NCBI GenBank assembly: GCA_029882535.1
Contig: JAOUKM010000003.1
Span: 49,237 to 113,236, forward strand
DNA length: 64,000 nt
Origin: Candidatus Bathyarchaeota archaeon
GTDB lineage: Archaea > Thermoproteota > Bathyarchaeia > Bathyarchaeales > SOJC01
Reading direction: 5' to 3'
A model generated the notes under the pieces. The model saw nothing but the letters and a program-made list of their open reading frames with translations, was not told the DNA's origin and ran no database searches. Made by a program: the position numbers and the translations under genes. How positions within the stretch are numbered: position 1 is the first letter of the stretch; each line of letters begins with the position of its first letter. This document shows positions 26,117 through 35,219 of this stretch, piece by piece.

Positions 26117-26404
26117 TTAGCCACCACCTATGGGTGGAACAATTGCTACTTGGTCTCCTTCCTTCAACCGCGTCTCTAGCTCTTCCAACAAGCCCACACG
26201 TTTCCCATTAACGAGTAGCTGCAAATGCTCCTCCACTCTTTCCTCCTCATCGTACAAGTAGTCTTTGAACGCTTTCCCGTGCCGCCTCACTAATTCTCCT
26301 AGTACATCTTTGACAGTCACAACTCCTACACCGAACTCCAGAGTCTCTTCGCCTTTTCCAGCTAACTCGCGCAAAGTTGTAAACATCCGCACAGAAACTC
26401 TCAC
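26117..26404 (-). CDS. MoaD/ThiS-family ubiquitin-like sulfur carrier
   Basis: This 95-residue beta-grasp protein starts VRVTMF-like (MRVSVRMFTTLRELAG), has the central segment LQLLVNGKRVGLLEELET and ends in the diglycine tail IVPPIGGG that becomes a thiocarboxylate or isopeptide. The family supplies sulfur for molybdopterin or thiamine, or modifies proteins as SAMP in archaea. No E1-like gene is adjacent. The ATG at 26404 is the only reasonable start. The 270 bases upstream contain a pyrimidine-rich tract (about 26546-26580) and no gene. Confidence 0.9.
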   Translation of the reverse strand: MRVSVRMFTTLRELAGKGEETLEFGVGVVTVKDVLGELVRRHGKAFKDYLYDEEERVEEHLQLLVNGKRVGLLEELETRLKEGDQVAIVPPIGGG

Positions 26405-26673
26405 GGCCCAACTCCCTTTGCAGTAATTATGCGTAGAATCTAAAATAAACCCTTCTCAAGGAAGTCAAAACTTAACTATTGCTGACACCTCTAGATATAT
26501 TCTGGGGAAACTAATAAAATACAAAGTAACTGCAAAATGGCCTTCTCGACTTCTCCTTTCTCCCCCCCTTCCCCCAATCTCTAAAGCTTAGCTTCATGTT
26601 GCATATTCCAACCACCGGAAGATTGTCTCTTTACAGTGTTTTTCGGATAATCTCTGCGCAGTGACTCGACTTG

Positions 26674-28203
26674 TCATTTGGCTGTTTTCTCAGTATACAT
26701 TTTCCAGCTCACCGCCATGGTTCTTGGATGCGAGGCTTTCACTTCGTCCAACCGCGTTATGGCAGTGTTTTGGGGCGCCTTCAAAACTAGCTCTGGGTTG
26801 AATTTTGCTTCTTCGGCAATCTTCCACATGACACTAACGAAGCGGTCAAGTTCCTCTTTCTCGAAAGATTCAGTCGGTTCAATCATCAAAGCCTCTTCCA
26901 CAATCAACGGAAAATAACTTGTGGGTGCATGAATCCCATAGTCGAGGAGACGCTTAGAAACGTCTATGGCTCTTACGCCTTTCTCTTTCCGAAGAGGGTT
27001 TGTGCTGAATACACACTCGTGTTTTCTCGGTCTTTTTGCACCGTAAGGCAGCTCATACGCACCGATTTCCCTTATCTTCTTGACTAGGTAGTTGGCGTTT
27101 AACACTGAAATCTCTGCAGCTTCCTTTAATCCTTCGGCGCCTAAGCTGAGTATGTAAGCGTATGCTCTAAGAAGAACTGCCACGTTTCCGTAGAAGCTTC
27201 TGATTTTGCCGACGCTGTGGGGTCTGTCGTAGCTTAAGTGATAGCTTTCGCTGTCGAAGACTATTCGTGGAACGGGAAGAAACTTTTCCAACTCTTCAGA
27301 TACACCTACCGGTCCTGCACCCGGTCCTCCTCCACCATGAGGCGTGCCAAAAGTTTTGTGAATGTTGATGTGGACTATGTCAAAGCCCATGTCGCCAGGT
27401 CTAGCCTTGCCGAGGATGGCGTTGAGGTTTGCACCGTCGTAGTAGAGCAGTCCGCCAGCGTTGTGAACTGTGTCTGCTATTTCTTCTATGTTTTCTTCAA
27501 AGATTCCTAACGTGTTTGGGTTGGTGAGCATCAGGCCTGCTGTTCGGTTTGAAACTGCCGTTTTTAGGGCGTCAATGTCTATACATCCAGTTTTATCAGA
27601 TGGCACAATTATTACATTGAAGCCCCCCATTGTGGCACTTGCAGGGTTGGTTCCATGTGCAGAGTCAGGCACTATGAGCTCTGTCCGGTTGGAGAGATTT
27701 CCGTTAAGCTTGTGATAAGCTCGCATTATGAGTGCGCCTAAAAATTCGCCATGCGCTCCTGCCGCAGGTTGGAGGGAAACTTGGTAGGTGCCTGTGATTT
27801 CAGCCAGCCACTCGCTTAGAGTGTAGAGAATTTCTAGCATGCCTTGCACGGTTTTCTCGTCTTGGTAAGGATGAAGCTGCGTCAAAGAGGACAAACTAGC
27901 TAAGAGGTCGTTGATCTTTGGGTTGTATTTCATCGTGCAACTTCCAAGAGGATAAAGCCCCAAATCCACACCATAGTTCATCTGAGAAAGCCTCGTGAAG
28001 TGACGAACAACTTCAACCTCCGACAGCTCAGGCAGTTCTGGAAGTGATTGGCGACGTACTTTCTCAGGTAGCAAGGCTTGTACATCGCCCACTATTTGCC
28101 TAATAGATTCATCAACTTTAGGCATGATGTATCCTCTTCGACCACCGTGTCCAAGCTCAAAGACAACATGTTCGTTCCAGCGAGCCTGCCTAAACTCTGC
28201 CAT
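26674..28203 (-). CDS. gcvPB: Glycine dehydrogenase (decarboxylating), subunit 2
   Basis: This is the PLP-carrying half of the P-protein of the glycine cleavage system, 509 residues. The PLP lysine lies in HINIHKTFGTPHGGGGPGAG; MNYGVDLGLYPLGSCTMKYN and QPAAGAHGEFLGALIMRAYH are further family marks. The gene overlaps the stop of gcvPA by one base, so the two subunits are translated together. In archaea with a reductive one-carbon pathway this enzyme can run toward glycine oxidation or synthesis. The T- and H-proteins are not in the window. Confidence 0.96.
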   Translation of the reverse strand: MAEFRQARWNEHVVFELGHGGRRGYIMPKVDESIRQIVGDVQALLPEKVRRQSLPELPELSEVEVVRHFTRLSQMNYGVDLGLYPLGSCTMKYNPKINDLLASLSSLTQLHPYQDEKTVQGMLEILYTLSEWLAEITGTYQVSLQPAAGAHGEFLGALIMRAYHKLNGNLSNRTELIVPDSAHGTNPASATMGGFNVIIVPSDKTGCIDIDALKTAVSNRTAGLMLTNPNTLGIFEENIEEIADTVHNAGGLLYYDGANLNAILGKARPGDMGFDIVHINIHKTFGTPHGGGGPGAGPVGVSEELEKFLPVPRIVFDSESYHLSYDRPHSVGKIRSFYGNVAVLLRAYAYILSLGAEGLKEAAEISVLNANYLVKKIREIGAYELPYGAKRPRKHECVFSTNPLRKEKGVRAIDVSKRLLDYGIHAPTSYFPLIVEEALMIEPTESFEKEELDRFVSVMWKIAEEAKFNPELVLKAPQNTAITRLDEVKASHPRTMAVSWKMYTEKTAK

Positions 28204-29603
28204 CAGCTTTCACCTCGCCACAAAATTTCTTCCAAACCATCTGCCAGACCATCGATGTCCGTTTTTGAATGCACCTCTGTGACACAGTAGAGCGCCGTTT
28301 CACCAAGCTCTGGAAACTCTTTTGAAATGTCCTTTCCGCCATGAACATTACGTTTTGAAAGTCTTTCATGTACTTCGCCAACACGCCTATTGACAAAGTT
28401 TACTGTGAACTCTTGAAAGTGGCAAGATTGAAAAACAGGCGTTCTGACTCCTTCAATCTCTGATAAACGCTTCATCGTGTAATGCGACTTGAGCATAATA
28501 GCCTCGCCCAGCTCTTTCAAACCATTGGGTCCAAGTAGTGCTAAGTAAACCGCAGAAGCCGCAGCACATAGAGACTCATTAGTGCAGACGTTAGATGTGG
28601 CTTTTTGCCGCCGAATATGCTGCTCTCGCGTCTGAAGCACCATACAAAATCCCTTACTGCTCCCATCTTGAGTGGTTGTCATACCAATAATCCGCCCAGG
28701 CATCTGCCGAATCACAGACATGTCACCTCGACAAGCAAAAACCCCGAGCAAAGGACCACCGAAATTCATGGGATTCCCAAGAGGTTGACCCTCCCCAATA
28801 ACGATCTCCGCACCATAATCTCCAGGCGGTTTCAAAATCCCAAGCGAAGTGGGGTCAACGCCAACGACAAACAAGGCTCCATGTTCATGAGCAATTTTTG
28901 CAGCTTCCTCGCCTCTTGTTTCAATAAATCCCAAGTATGAAGGGTTTTCAATGTAAACGGCTGCGGTCTTATCGGAAATCTTTGCCTTCAAGTCTTCTAG
29001 GCATAACTGTCCCGTTGCCTTTTCATAATCAACTTTGCGAACATGCATCCCTGCCGGCTCAATGTACGTCGCCAAGGTGGCATAGCGTTCAGGATGAATA
29101 ATCTTAGGAACGAGAACTTCTCGGCGACCCGTTAAGCGCATAGCCATTCGTGCAGCCTCTCCTAAAGCAGATGCCCAATCGTATAAAGAACTGTTAGCCA
29201 CGTCCATGCCTGTTAGTTCGCATATCATGCTTTGATATTCGAAAAGCAGTTGAAGCATGCCTTGGGAGATCTCTGGTTGATAGGGCGTGTAGGAGGTTAG
29301 GAGTTCTGTACGTTGAATGATGTTTTCAACCACTGCAGGCACATAGTGCGGCCAACATCCGGCGCCTAAAAAGACAGGCATGTCTTGACTAGTTTTGTTC
29401 CTAGCCAACAGCGACTCTACGTGGCGTTTGACTTCATATTCAGATATGGGACAGGGCAGGTTCAATCTGTGTTTCAGCATAAATCGTTCTGGGACGTCTT
29501 TGTACAGTGCATTGATGTTTTCTATGCCAATTTCTTTCATCATAGCCCTTTTGATTTCTGGCTTCGAGTTTGGAATATAAGGATGTGTATAGGATTCGAC
29601 CAA
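28203..29603 (-). CDS. gcvPA: Glycine dehydrogenase (decarboxylating), subunit 1
   Basis: This is the partner half of the two-subunit P-protein, 466 residues. It starts with SYTHPYIPNS then IGIENINALYKDVPERF, and contains FLGAGCWPHYVPAVVENI, TSYTPYQPEISQGMLQLLFE and QTREQHIRRQKATSN. It lacks the PLP lysine, as expected for subunit 1. It is the first gene of the pair on the minus strand and is followed at once by gcvPB. It starts with GTG or ATG at 29603 in line with homologues. Confidence 0.95.
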   Translation of the reverse strand: MVESYTHPYIPNSKPEIKRAMMKEIGIENINALYKDVPERFMLKHRLNLPCPISEYEVKRHVESLLARNKTSQDMPVFLGAGCWPHYVPAVVENIIQRTELLTSYTPYQPEISQGMLQLLFEYQSMICELTGMDVANSSLYDWASALGEAARMAMRLTGRREVLVPKIIHPERYATLATYIEPAGMHVRKVDYEKATGQLCLEDLKAKISDKTAAVYIENPSYLGFIETRGEEAAKIAHEHGALFVVGVDPTSLGILKPPGDYGAEIVIGEGQPLGNPMNFGGPLLGVFACRGDMSVIRQMPGRIIGMTTTQDGSSKGFCMVLQTREQHIRRQKATSNVCTNESLCAAASAVYLALLGPNGLKELGEAIMLKSHYTMKRLSEIEGVRTPVFQSCHFQEFTVNFVNRRVGEVHERLSKRNVHGGKDISKEFPELGETALYCVTEVHSKTDIDGLADGLEEILWRGES

Positions 29604-29651
29604 GACTATACACCAGCGAGTAAGAAATAAAGGATTCTCAGAACTATATCT

Positions 29652-30419
29652 TTAAGCTTTTGAAACAGCCTCTACAACCACCCTCAACAGGGTCTCTGCG
29701 TTGTTCAAAACTCGCTTTTCGTTGAAAGCTGGTTGCCATCCAGACTCGGTTAGAAGGTCAGAGATTACATTTGCAGAAGCTATTTCCACGCCTCGATATT
29801 TTGCCACGGCATAGAGAGCAGAGGTTTCCATGTTAACCGCTAAGACACCCATTTTCCGAAACTTTGCCATTTTGCTTCTTGTCTCTCTATATACGCCGTC
29901 AGTGGTCAAAACTGCTCCTACCTGATGGTTTACACGGCTCTTGTTTAAAGCCTCAATCAGACGCCTCTTCAAAATAGGAGAAGCCGCCAACCTTCGTAGG
30001 TTTGGAAAATATTGATGCGTGGTGCCTTCGTCGCATACTGCCTCAATAGCAACAACGATATCTCCGGGTTTCAAGAAAGGTTGTATTCCACCTGAAATTC
30101 CCACTTCGAAAATCTTTCTGGCACCGCACGCAATCAACTCTTCGAATCCCATTGCTGCAGCTGGAGAACCGACGAAATTCGTTACTGCGACGATTTTGAC
30201 ATTGTTAAAAGAACCGATATGCATACGTAAGCGGTCGCCATACCACCACCATTCAGCGGGTTTGCCATCAATGAGCTGATTGACAAAGTCAAAGTGGCGG
30301 CGTTGATAGACAATAATCATTCGTGGAGGTATCTGAAACGTTTCTACACCTACGCTTCTTGCAGAAGCTACGTGTCGCAAGAAGCCTTGAGGGGTAAGAA
30401 TAGGTGTATCATCTTCCAT
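29652..30419 (-). CDS. Nucleoside phosphorylase (uridine phosphorylase type)
   Basis: This 255-residue enzyme splits a nucleoside with phosphate. The PNP/UDP family marks are EVGISGGIQPFLKPGDIVV (phosphate and base site), the DEGTTHQYF loop, and NMETSALYAVAKYRG, whose glutamate holds the ribose. The pattern is closer to uridine phosphorylase than to purine nucleoside phosphorylase, but the base cannot be fixed from sequence. It lies 15 bases downstream of the corrinoid adenosyltransferase gene on the same strand and may share its transcript. Confidence 0.88.
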   Translation of the reverse strand: MEDDTPILTPQGFLRHVASARSVGVETFQIPPRMIIVYQRRHFDFVNQLIDGKPAEWWWYGDRLRMHIGSFNNVKIVAVTNFVGSPAAAMGFEELIACGARKIFEVGISGGIQPFLKPGDIVVAIEAVCDEGTTHQYFPNLRRLAASPILKRRLIEALNKSRVNHQVGAVLTTDGVYRETRSKMAKFRKMGVLAVNMETSALYAVAKYRGVEIASANVISDLLTESGWQPAFNEKRVLNNAETLLRVVVEAVSKA

Positions 30420-30434
30420 AACTTGGCTCTCTCT

Positions 30435-30947
30435 TCAATACTGGATACCCTTCGTAGAAATTGGCTCTTCCGGATATTTAATGTCCAAAATTTCGTTGAC
30501 AAAATCCGCTCTATCAAAAAGCTCCCTCGGCGCAAACCGCCCAGTCAAAACAACATCTGTCTTTTTCGGCGTACTGTCGAGAGAAGCGATAACCTCTTCC
30601 ACATCTAAGAGCTTACAATAAACCGCCAAGTTAATTTCATCTAGGACAAGCAGGTGTGGCTTCTTTTCCTCAACAATTTTCTTGGCGAAAGCAAGTCCCT
30701 CCTTTGCCAGCTTTCGGTCTCTCTCATCCAGATTGTCTAACCCATGCCACCCCTCACGACCGAACTGGTAGATTTCATAGTACGGTTTAAGCATGTTCCT
30801 TATCTTATATTCGCCTGTGTTTTTCCACCATTTCAAAAACTGAATTATAACAACAGTGTGGCAGTGGCCTACTGAGCGTAAAGCTAAGCCTAGAGCGTTA
30901 GCCGTTTTTCCGCCTCCGGTTCCCGTATAAAGATAGACATAACCCAT
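30435..30947 (-). CDS. Corrinoid adenosyltransferase (CobO/BtuR type)
   Basis: It transfers the adenosyl group of ATP to cob(I)alamin to make the B12 coenzyme. The 170-residue protein begins MGYVYLYTGTGGGKT, in which GTGGGKT is the P-loop, followed by NALGLALRSVGHCHTVVIIQ, a WHGLD segment, VLDEINLAVYCKLL and VLTGRFAP. This is the full family pattern. The ATG at 30947 has GGTG about 9 bases upstream; the 12 codons before it are not conserved. It is divergent from the aIF2-beta gene. Confidence 0.93.
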   Translation of the reverse strand: MGYVYLYTGTGGGKTANALGLALRSVGHCHTVVIIQFLKWWKNTGEYKIRNMLKPYYEIYQFGREGWHGLDNLDERDRKLAKEGLAFAKKIVEEKKPHLLVLDEINLAVYCKLLDVEEVIASLDSTPKKTDVVLTGRFAPRELFDRADFVNEILDIKYPEEPISTKGIQY

Positions 30948-31047
30948 AGAACACACCTTCCAAACTAAAGCTATTGAACTCATATTGTTAAAAGCTTTTA
31001 AACTTCGCTTTCTTCTCCTTAAGCACCGAACATGGAGGCGTCGACTA

Positions 31048-31455
31048 ATGAAAAGCTACAAAGAACTCCTAAAACGTGCTCAATCCCAACTCCCACAAGA
31101 AAAAGGCACAGGTGAACGCTTCGAAGTTCCCAGAGTGCGCTCCTCAGTAATTGGCATGCGCACATACATCCATAACTTCAAGGAAATTGCTGACGCGTTA
31201 AATCGAGACCCGCGGCACCTGATGAAGTTTTTAACAAATGAGATGGCGACGGCTGGCACCTTGGAAGAGACACGTGCCACGTTTCAGGGCAAGTTCCCCC
31301 ACAACACGCTTGAACGCTTAGTGAGGATTTACACTGAAAGCTTTGTCGTATGTCCCGTCTGTAAACGCCCAGACACAAAAGTCGTGAAAGAGAAACGTCT
31401 CTTCTTTTTAGTATGCGAGGCATGCGGCGCAAAATCATCCGTCAAAGCTATCTAG
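31048..31455 (+). CDS. Translation initiation factor aIF2 subunit beta
   Basis: This 135-residue aIF2-beta acts with aIF2-alpha and aIF2-gamma to bring initiator tRNA to the ribosome. It has the conserved central RDPRHLMKFLTNEMATAGT and the zinc ribbon CPVCKRPDTK ... CEACGAKSSVK. The ATG at 31048 has GGAGGCG about 8 bases upstream. It starts a run of same-strand genes (DUF424, aIF1A, RIO1, KH protein) with short gaps, so this is probably an operon for translation initiation and small-subunit maturation. Confidence 0.95.
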   Translation: MKSYKELLKRAQSQLPQEKGTGERFEVPRVRSSVIGMRTYIHNFKEIADALNRDPRHLMKFLTNEMATAGTLEETRATFQGKFPHNTLERLVRIYTESFVVCPVCKRPDTKVVKEKRLFFLVCEACGAKSSVKAI

Positions 31456-31476
31456 GCTCATAGAAGCGGAAAACTC

Positions 31477-31773
31477 TTGGACGTTTACATAAACCTGCGA
31501 AGATGTGGCAAACGCGTCCTCCTAGCGATGTGCGACACCGACATGCTAGGCAAAACTTTGAAAGAGGGAAAAATAGTCTTTCGCATCCAAGAAAAATTCT
31601 ACAAAGGCTCTCTAGTCAGCCTAGAAGAAGCCATAGACCTGATCCAACAGTCAACTATAGTTAACATGGTTGGACGAAAGATTGTGAAAAGGGCTATAAA
31701 AAAGGGCTTGGTGCATCCTGATGCAGTTATTGAGATTGAGGGTGTTCCTCACGCTCAAATCGTGAAGTTGTAG
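31477..31773 (+). CDS. DUF424 family protein
   Basis: This 98-residue archaeal protein has the DUF424 pattern: INLRRCGKRVLLAMCDTDML, the middle segment FRIQEKFYKGSLVSLEEAI, then STIVNMVGRKIVKRAIKKGL and the end EIEGVPHAQIVKL. The family is archaeal and regularly found beside aIF2-beta and aIF1A genes, as here. A translation-related role is therefore likely but unproven. The start is TTG at 31477. Confidence 0.9.
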   Translation: MDVYINLRRCGKRVLLAMCDTDMLGKTLKEGKIVFRIQEKFYKGSLVSLEEAIDLIQQSTIVNMVGRKIVKRAIKKGLVHPDAVIEIEGVPHAQIVKL

Positions 31774-31840
31774 ATGGAATATATTATAAGGAACACTTAC
31801 GTCTTTAAGGAACGATACAGAGCCTTTTTGAGGTGGCTGT

Positions 31841-32146
31841 TTGGGTAAAAAGAAGGTCTTAAGTGAAGAGGCACTTAGCAGGGTGGTTATGCCTGCTCCA
31901 GGCGACGTGTTAGGCATAGCTGTAAAACTCTTGGGTTTTGATCGAGTTTTAGTGAAATGTCAAGATGGGTATGAACGTCTCTGTCGTATACGAGGAAAAA
32001 TGAAAAGGCGAGTTTGGATTAGACAAGGTGATGTTGTTTTGGTTTCACCGTGGGATTTTCAAAGCGACAAGAGAGGCGATATTTTTTGGCGCTACACTAG
32101 AGCGCAGGCGGAGATGCTTCGCAAAAAGGGTCTTTTAACCATTTAA
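31841..32146 (+). CDS. Translation initiation factor aIF1A
   Basis: This 101-residue OB-fold factor binds the A site of the small subunit during initiation. Seen are ALSRVVMPAPGDVLGIAVKL, the RNA-binding strand LVKCQDGYERLCRIRGKMK and RRVWIRQGDVVLVSPWDF. The start is TTG at 31841, preceded by GAGGTGG (about 31830-31836) at a short distance. It lies between DUF424 and RIO1 in the same direction. Confidence 0.95.
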   Translation: MGKKKVLSEEALSRVVMPAPGDVLGIAVKLLGFDRVLVKCQDGYERLCRIRGKMKRRVWIRQGDVVLVSPWDFQSDKRGDIFWRYTRAQAEMLRKKGLLTI

Positions 32147-32158
32147 GCGAGGAAAGTT

Positions 32159-32959
32159 TTGGTGGCTTATCGAGAACGGGTGGATAAAAGACTCAGACAA
32201 AAAGAGGAAAAATATGAAACAGAACAATTGTTGAAGGAAAAAAGAAGTGAAGAATACGAGGTTTTGGAAGAAGTTTTCGACAAGTCCACCCTCATGACCA
32301 TTTATGAGTTCTTAAACAAAGGCGTAATAGACGAAATTCACGGCGTAGTAAAAGCTGGAAAGGAGGCAAGAATTTACTGGGGAAAAGATCGAGATGGAAA
32401 AGAGTTGGCTATAAAGATTTATTTAACAATCGCAGCGGAGTTCAAAAAAGGCAAACTCAAATACCTTGAAGGCGACCCAAGATTTAAGCACATGAGACGC
32501 GACACCCGTTCGCTGGTTTTTGCGTGGGCGCTGAAGGAGTTCAAAAATCTGCATTTGGCTCTAAAGGCAAAAGTTAGGGTTCCTAAACCTGTTGCGATAA
32601 GAAAAAACGTGTTGGTTATGCGGTTTGTCGGCAAAGATGGTAATCCCGCTCCAGAACTGAAAGAATTGACTCCTAAAAACCCTGAATTCATCTACAACCA
32701 GCTCTTGGAGTATATTAGACGACTTTATCAACGAGCAGAACTGGTTCATGGCGACATAAGTGAGTACAACGTAATGGTTTGGAGGGGCAAGCCAGTGCTT
32801 TTCGACATGGCGCAAGCTGTGCTTCTTTCCCACCCCTTGGCGACCACGTTTCTCAAACGCGATCTGCAAAACCTTAATAGGCATTTTAAAAAGCTAGGGG
32901 TAGATGTTTTATCGACTGATGAGATGTACAGGAAAGTTACAGAACATGGCGAGACCTAG
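32159..32959 (+). CDS. RIO1-type serine protein kinase
   Basis: This 266-residue atypical kinase works in late small-subunit maturation. It has the ATP-binding segment GVVKAGKEARIYWGKDR, the lysine of LAIKIYLT, the hinge VLVMRFVGKDG, the catalytic loop LVHGDISEYNVMVW and the metal-binding VLFDMAQAV. This is the RIO1 pattern rather than RIO2, because the winged helix of RIO2 is missing. The start is TTG at 32159 with GAGG 6 bases upstream; a GTG follows directly. The next gene overlaps its end by 14 bases, so they are coupled. Confidence 0.95.
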   Translation: MVAYRERVDKRLRQKEEKYETEQLLKEKRSEEYEVLEEVFDKSTLMTIYEFLNKGVIDEIHGVVKAGKEARIYWGKDRDGKELAIKIYLTIAAEFKKGKLKYLEGDPRFKHMRRDTRSLVFAWALKEFKNLHLALKAKVRVPKPVAIRKNVLVMRFVGKDGNPAPELKELTPKNPEFIYNQLLEYIRRLYQRAELVHGDISEYNVMVWRGKPVLFDMAQAVLLSHPLATTFLKRDLQNLNRHFKKLGVDVLSTDEMYRKVTEHGET

Positions 32960-33527
32960 CACTTTTGTGAAAATTCCGAAAAGCCGTATAGGTGTTCTTA
33001 TAGGCCCGAATGCTTCTACAAAAGAGCTAATTGAAAAGAAACTGGGAATATGTCTTGGTATTGACAGTGAAAGCGGCGATGTCAGCATCATTCTTGCACC
33101 TGAGACAATTGATCCTTCAACACTTTTTAGGGCAAAAGAGATCGTTTTAGCTATCGGTAGAGGTTTCTCTCCGGAGAAAGCTGGAAGGCTTCTAGATGAG
33201 AAGGAGGCTATGTTGATGGTTATTGATTTGAGAGACTTTGTCGGGAAGTCGGAGTCTGATATTAAGCGGTTAAGTGGGAGGATTATTGGCAGGGAGGGGA
33301 AGACTAGGCGACTTATTGAGGAGCTGACGGATACTTATGTGTCGGTTTATGGTCACACAATCAGCATCATCGGCGCTATTGAAGAGGCTGAAATCGCTCG
33401 GCAGGCCATTGAGATGTTTATTCGTGGACGTTTACATACTTCGGTGTACAGGTTTCTACATGCAAAAAGGAGAGAGTTAAAGAAAAAGAAGATGGAGCTA
33501 TGGAAGAAGCCCTACGAGACAGCTTGA
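32946..33527 (+). CDS. KH-domain ribosome assembly protein (Pno1/Dim2-like)
   Basis: This protein of about 193 residues has two KH domains. The first holds VKIPKSRIGVLIGPNASTKE; the second holds LSGRIIGREGKTRRLIEELT with the GxxG loop and ends HTISIIGAIEEAEIARQAIE. Eukaryotic Pno1/Dim2 binds the 3-prime end of small-subunit rRNA with RIO kinases, and the archaeal gene overlaps RIO1 here, which supports the same link. The ATG at 32946 lies inside the end of the RIO1 gene. A 163-base gap with a possible promoter follows before top6B. Confidence 0.92.
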   Translation: MARPSTFVKIPKSRIGVLIGPNASTKELIEKKLGICLGIDSESGDVSIILAPETIDPSTLFRAKEIVLAIGRGFSPEKAGRLLDEKEAMLMVIDLRDFVGKSESDIKRLSGRIIGREGKTRRLIEELTDTYVSVYGHTISIIGAIEEAEIARQAIEMFIRGRLHTSVYRFLHAKRRELKKKKMELWKKPYETA

Positions 33528-33689
33528 AGTGCAAAGCGTCTGTATATGTGCTTCTTTGGTTCTATCTCGGCGGCAAACGACACAAAAACCAAAGTAGTTG
33601 CAGAAAATTGCCTTATTTGTTGTGAAAAGATATATTTCTACATGCCACAACATATACCCACTAATAGGTGAAAAAGTGGAGAAAGCGGG

Positions 33690-35219
33690 ATGGTAAGTCA
33701 GGTATTCGAGGAAATCAGCCCAGCCGACTTCTTCTATCGTAATCGCGACATAGCAGGCTTCACTAACCCATCTCGTGCTATATTCGCCTCCATAAGAGAG
33801 CTCGTGGAAAACTCTCTAGACGCCGCAGAACTGGCAAAGGTTCCTCCAGAAATCTACGTCCGTTTAACTTACGGCGAAGGTGGCTCAGAGACAGGAGTTT
33901 ACAGGTTGAGAGTTGAAGATAATGGCTCAGGAATAACCTCGCGCCACATTCCTTCAGCCTTCGGACAAGTGCTCTTCGGCTCAAAATACAAGTTAAAACA
34001 GTCTCGAGGAACCTTTGGACTAGGCGGCACAATGGCAGTTCTGTATGGACAAATTACCACTCACAAACCAGCCCACATAGTCTCAAGCACAGGCTCCACG
34101 AAAGTCTACGAGTATAGCATAATGATTGACATTCAAAGAAACAAGCCGATAATTCTAGAACGCAAAGTTTTGATAAATAAGGAACAGTGGCATGGAACAA
34201 TTGTAGAGTTTCATCTCGAAGGCGACTATTTCCGCGCTATGCCAAAAATCTTGGAATACTTGAAACAAACGGCACTTGTAAATCCCTACGCCAACATAAC
34301 CTTCGTCGACCCAAAAGGACGCCTATACAAATTCACACGCGTAACAACGAAAATGCCTCCTCCACCCAAAGAAACATTACCCCACCCATATGGGGTGGAT
34401 GTGGAAACGGTTAAACGCCTCATACAAATGACACCTCGTCGAAAAATGTTAGATTTTTTGAGAACCCACTTTCACAGAGTAAGCGAAAACGTAGCCCACA
34501 AATTTCTTGAATTCGCTGTCATTCCAAAAACAAAAAACCCGAAAAAGCTGGGGCCCCAAGAAATCGTGAAACTTGTGCAGATGATGAAGCACTTCGAAGA
34601 GTTTCGACCGCCAAGCGCAAGTTGCCTCTCACCTCTTGGGGAAGAATTGTTGAGAGCTGGAATTTTGAAGGAGCTGAAACCAGAATTTATCGCGGTTTGC
34701 CAACGCAAACCTTCCACTTACGCAGGTCACCCTTTCATCGTAGAAACGGCAATAGCCTACGGGGGAGACATTTCAAAAAAAGGAGAGTTCGTACTCTACC
34801 GTTTTGCCAATCGTATTCCTCTTCTTTACGACGAAGCCAGCGACGTTTCGTTCCGCGTCATCAAAGCCATGAACTGGCGTAGATACAAGGTCTCGCAGGA
34901 CATGCCCATTGTCGTGCTGGTTCACATTTGCAGCACCAAAATTCCGTACAAGACTGTGGGCAAAGAGTTTATTGCCGATAGACCTGAGGTTAAGAGGGAG
35001 GTCTTAAACGGTGTACGAGAGGCAGCACGGAAACTTCAACGTTTTCTGTCAAAGCGTGAACACGTGGAGAAGGAGAAGAGGCGGCTAAGTGTTTTCTCCA
35101 AGTATCTGCCAAAGATTGCCGAGTTTTCTACAGAACTAGCTGGTATGGAAAGAGAGCCTGACATTAGAAAGTTGTTAGAGAGTGTGAACAGGATTGGAGG
35201 AAAAGAAACAAGAAAATAA
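33690..35219 (+). CDS. top6B: Type II DNA topoisomerase VI subunit B
   Basis: This is the ATPase subunit of topoisomerase VI, 509 residues, a usual length. The GHKL ATP site shows SIRELVENSLDAAE (N-box), VEDNGSGI (G1) and SRGTFGLGGTMAVLYGQ (G2; many homologues have GQFGIG here). The helix-two-turn-helix and transducer regions follow, with a conserved KPSTYAGHPFIVETAIAYGG. The gene ends in a coiled-coil-like charged tail. The top6A gene starts 26 bases before its stop, so the subunits are translated together. Confidence 0.97.
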   Translation: MVSQVFEEISPADFFYRNRDIAGFTNPSRAIFASIRELVENSLDAAELAKVPPEIYVRLTYGEGGSETGVYRLRVEDNGSGITSRHIPSAFGQVLFGSKYKLKQSRGTFGLGGTMAVLYGQITTHKPAHIVSSTGSTKVYEYSIMIDIQRNKPIILERKVLINKEQWHGTIVEFHLEGDYFRAMPKILEYLKQTALVNPYANITFVDPKGRLYKFTRVTTKMPPPPKETLPHPYGVDVETVKRLIQMTPRRKMLDFLRTHFHRVSENVAHKFLEFAVIPKTKNPKKLGPQEIVKLVQMMKHFEEFRPPSASCLSPLGEELLRAGILKELKPEFIAVCQRKPSTYAGHPFIVETAIAYGGDISKKGEFVLYRFANRIPLLYDEASDVSFRVIKAMNWRRYKVSQDMPIVVLVHICSTKIPYKTVGKEFIADRPEVKREVLNGVREAARKLQRFLSKREHVEKEKRRLSVFSKYLPKIAEFSTELAGMEREPDIRKLLESVNRIGGKETRK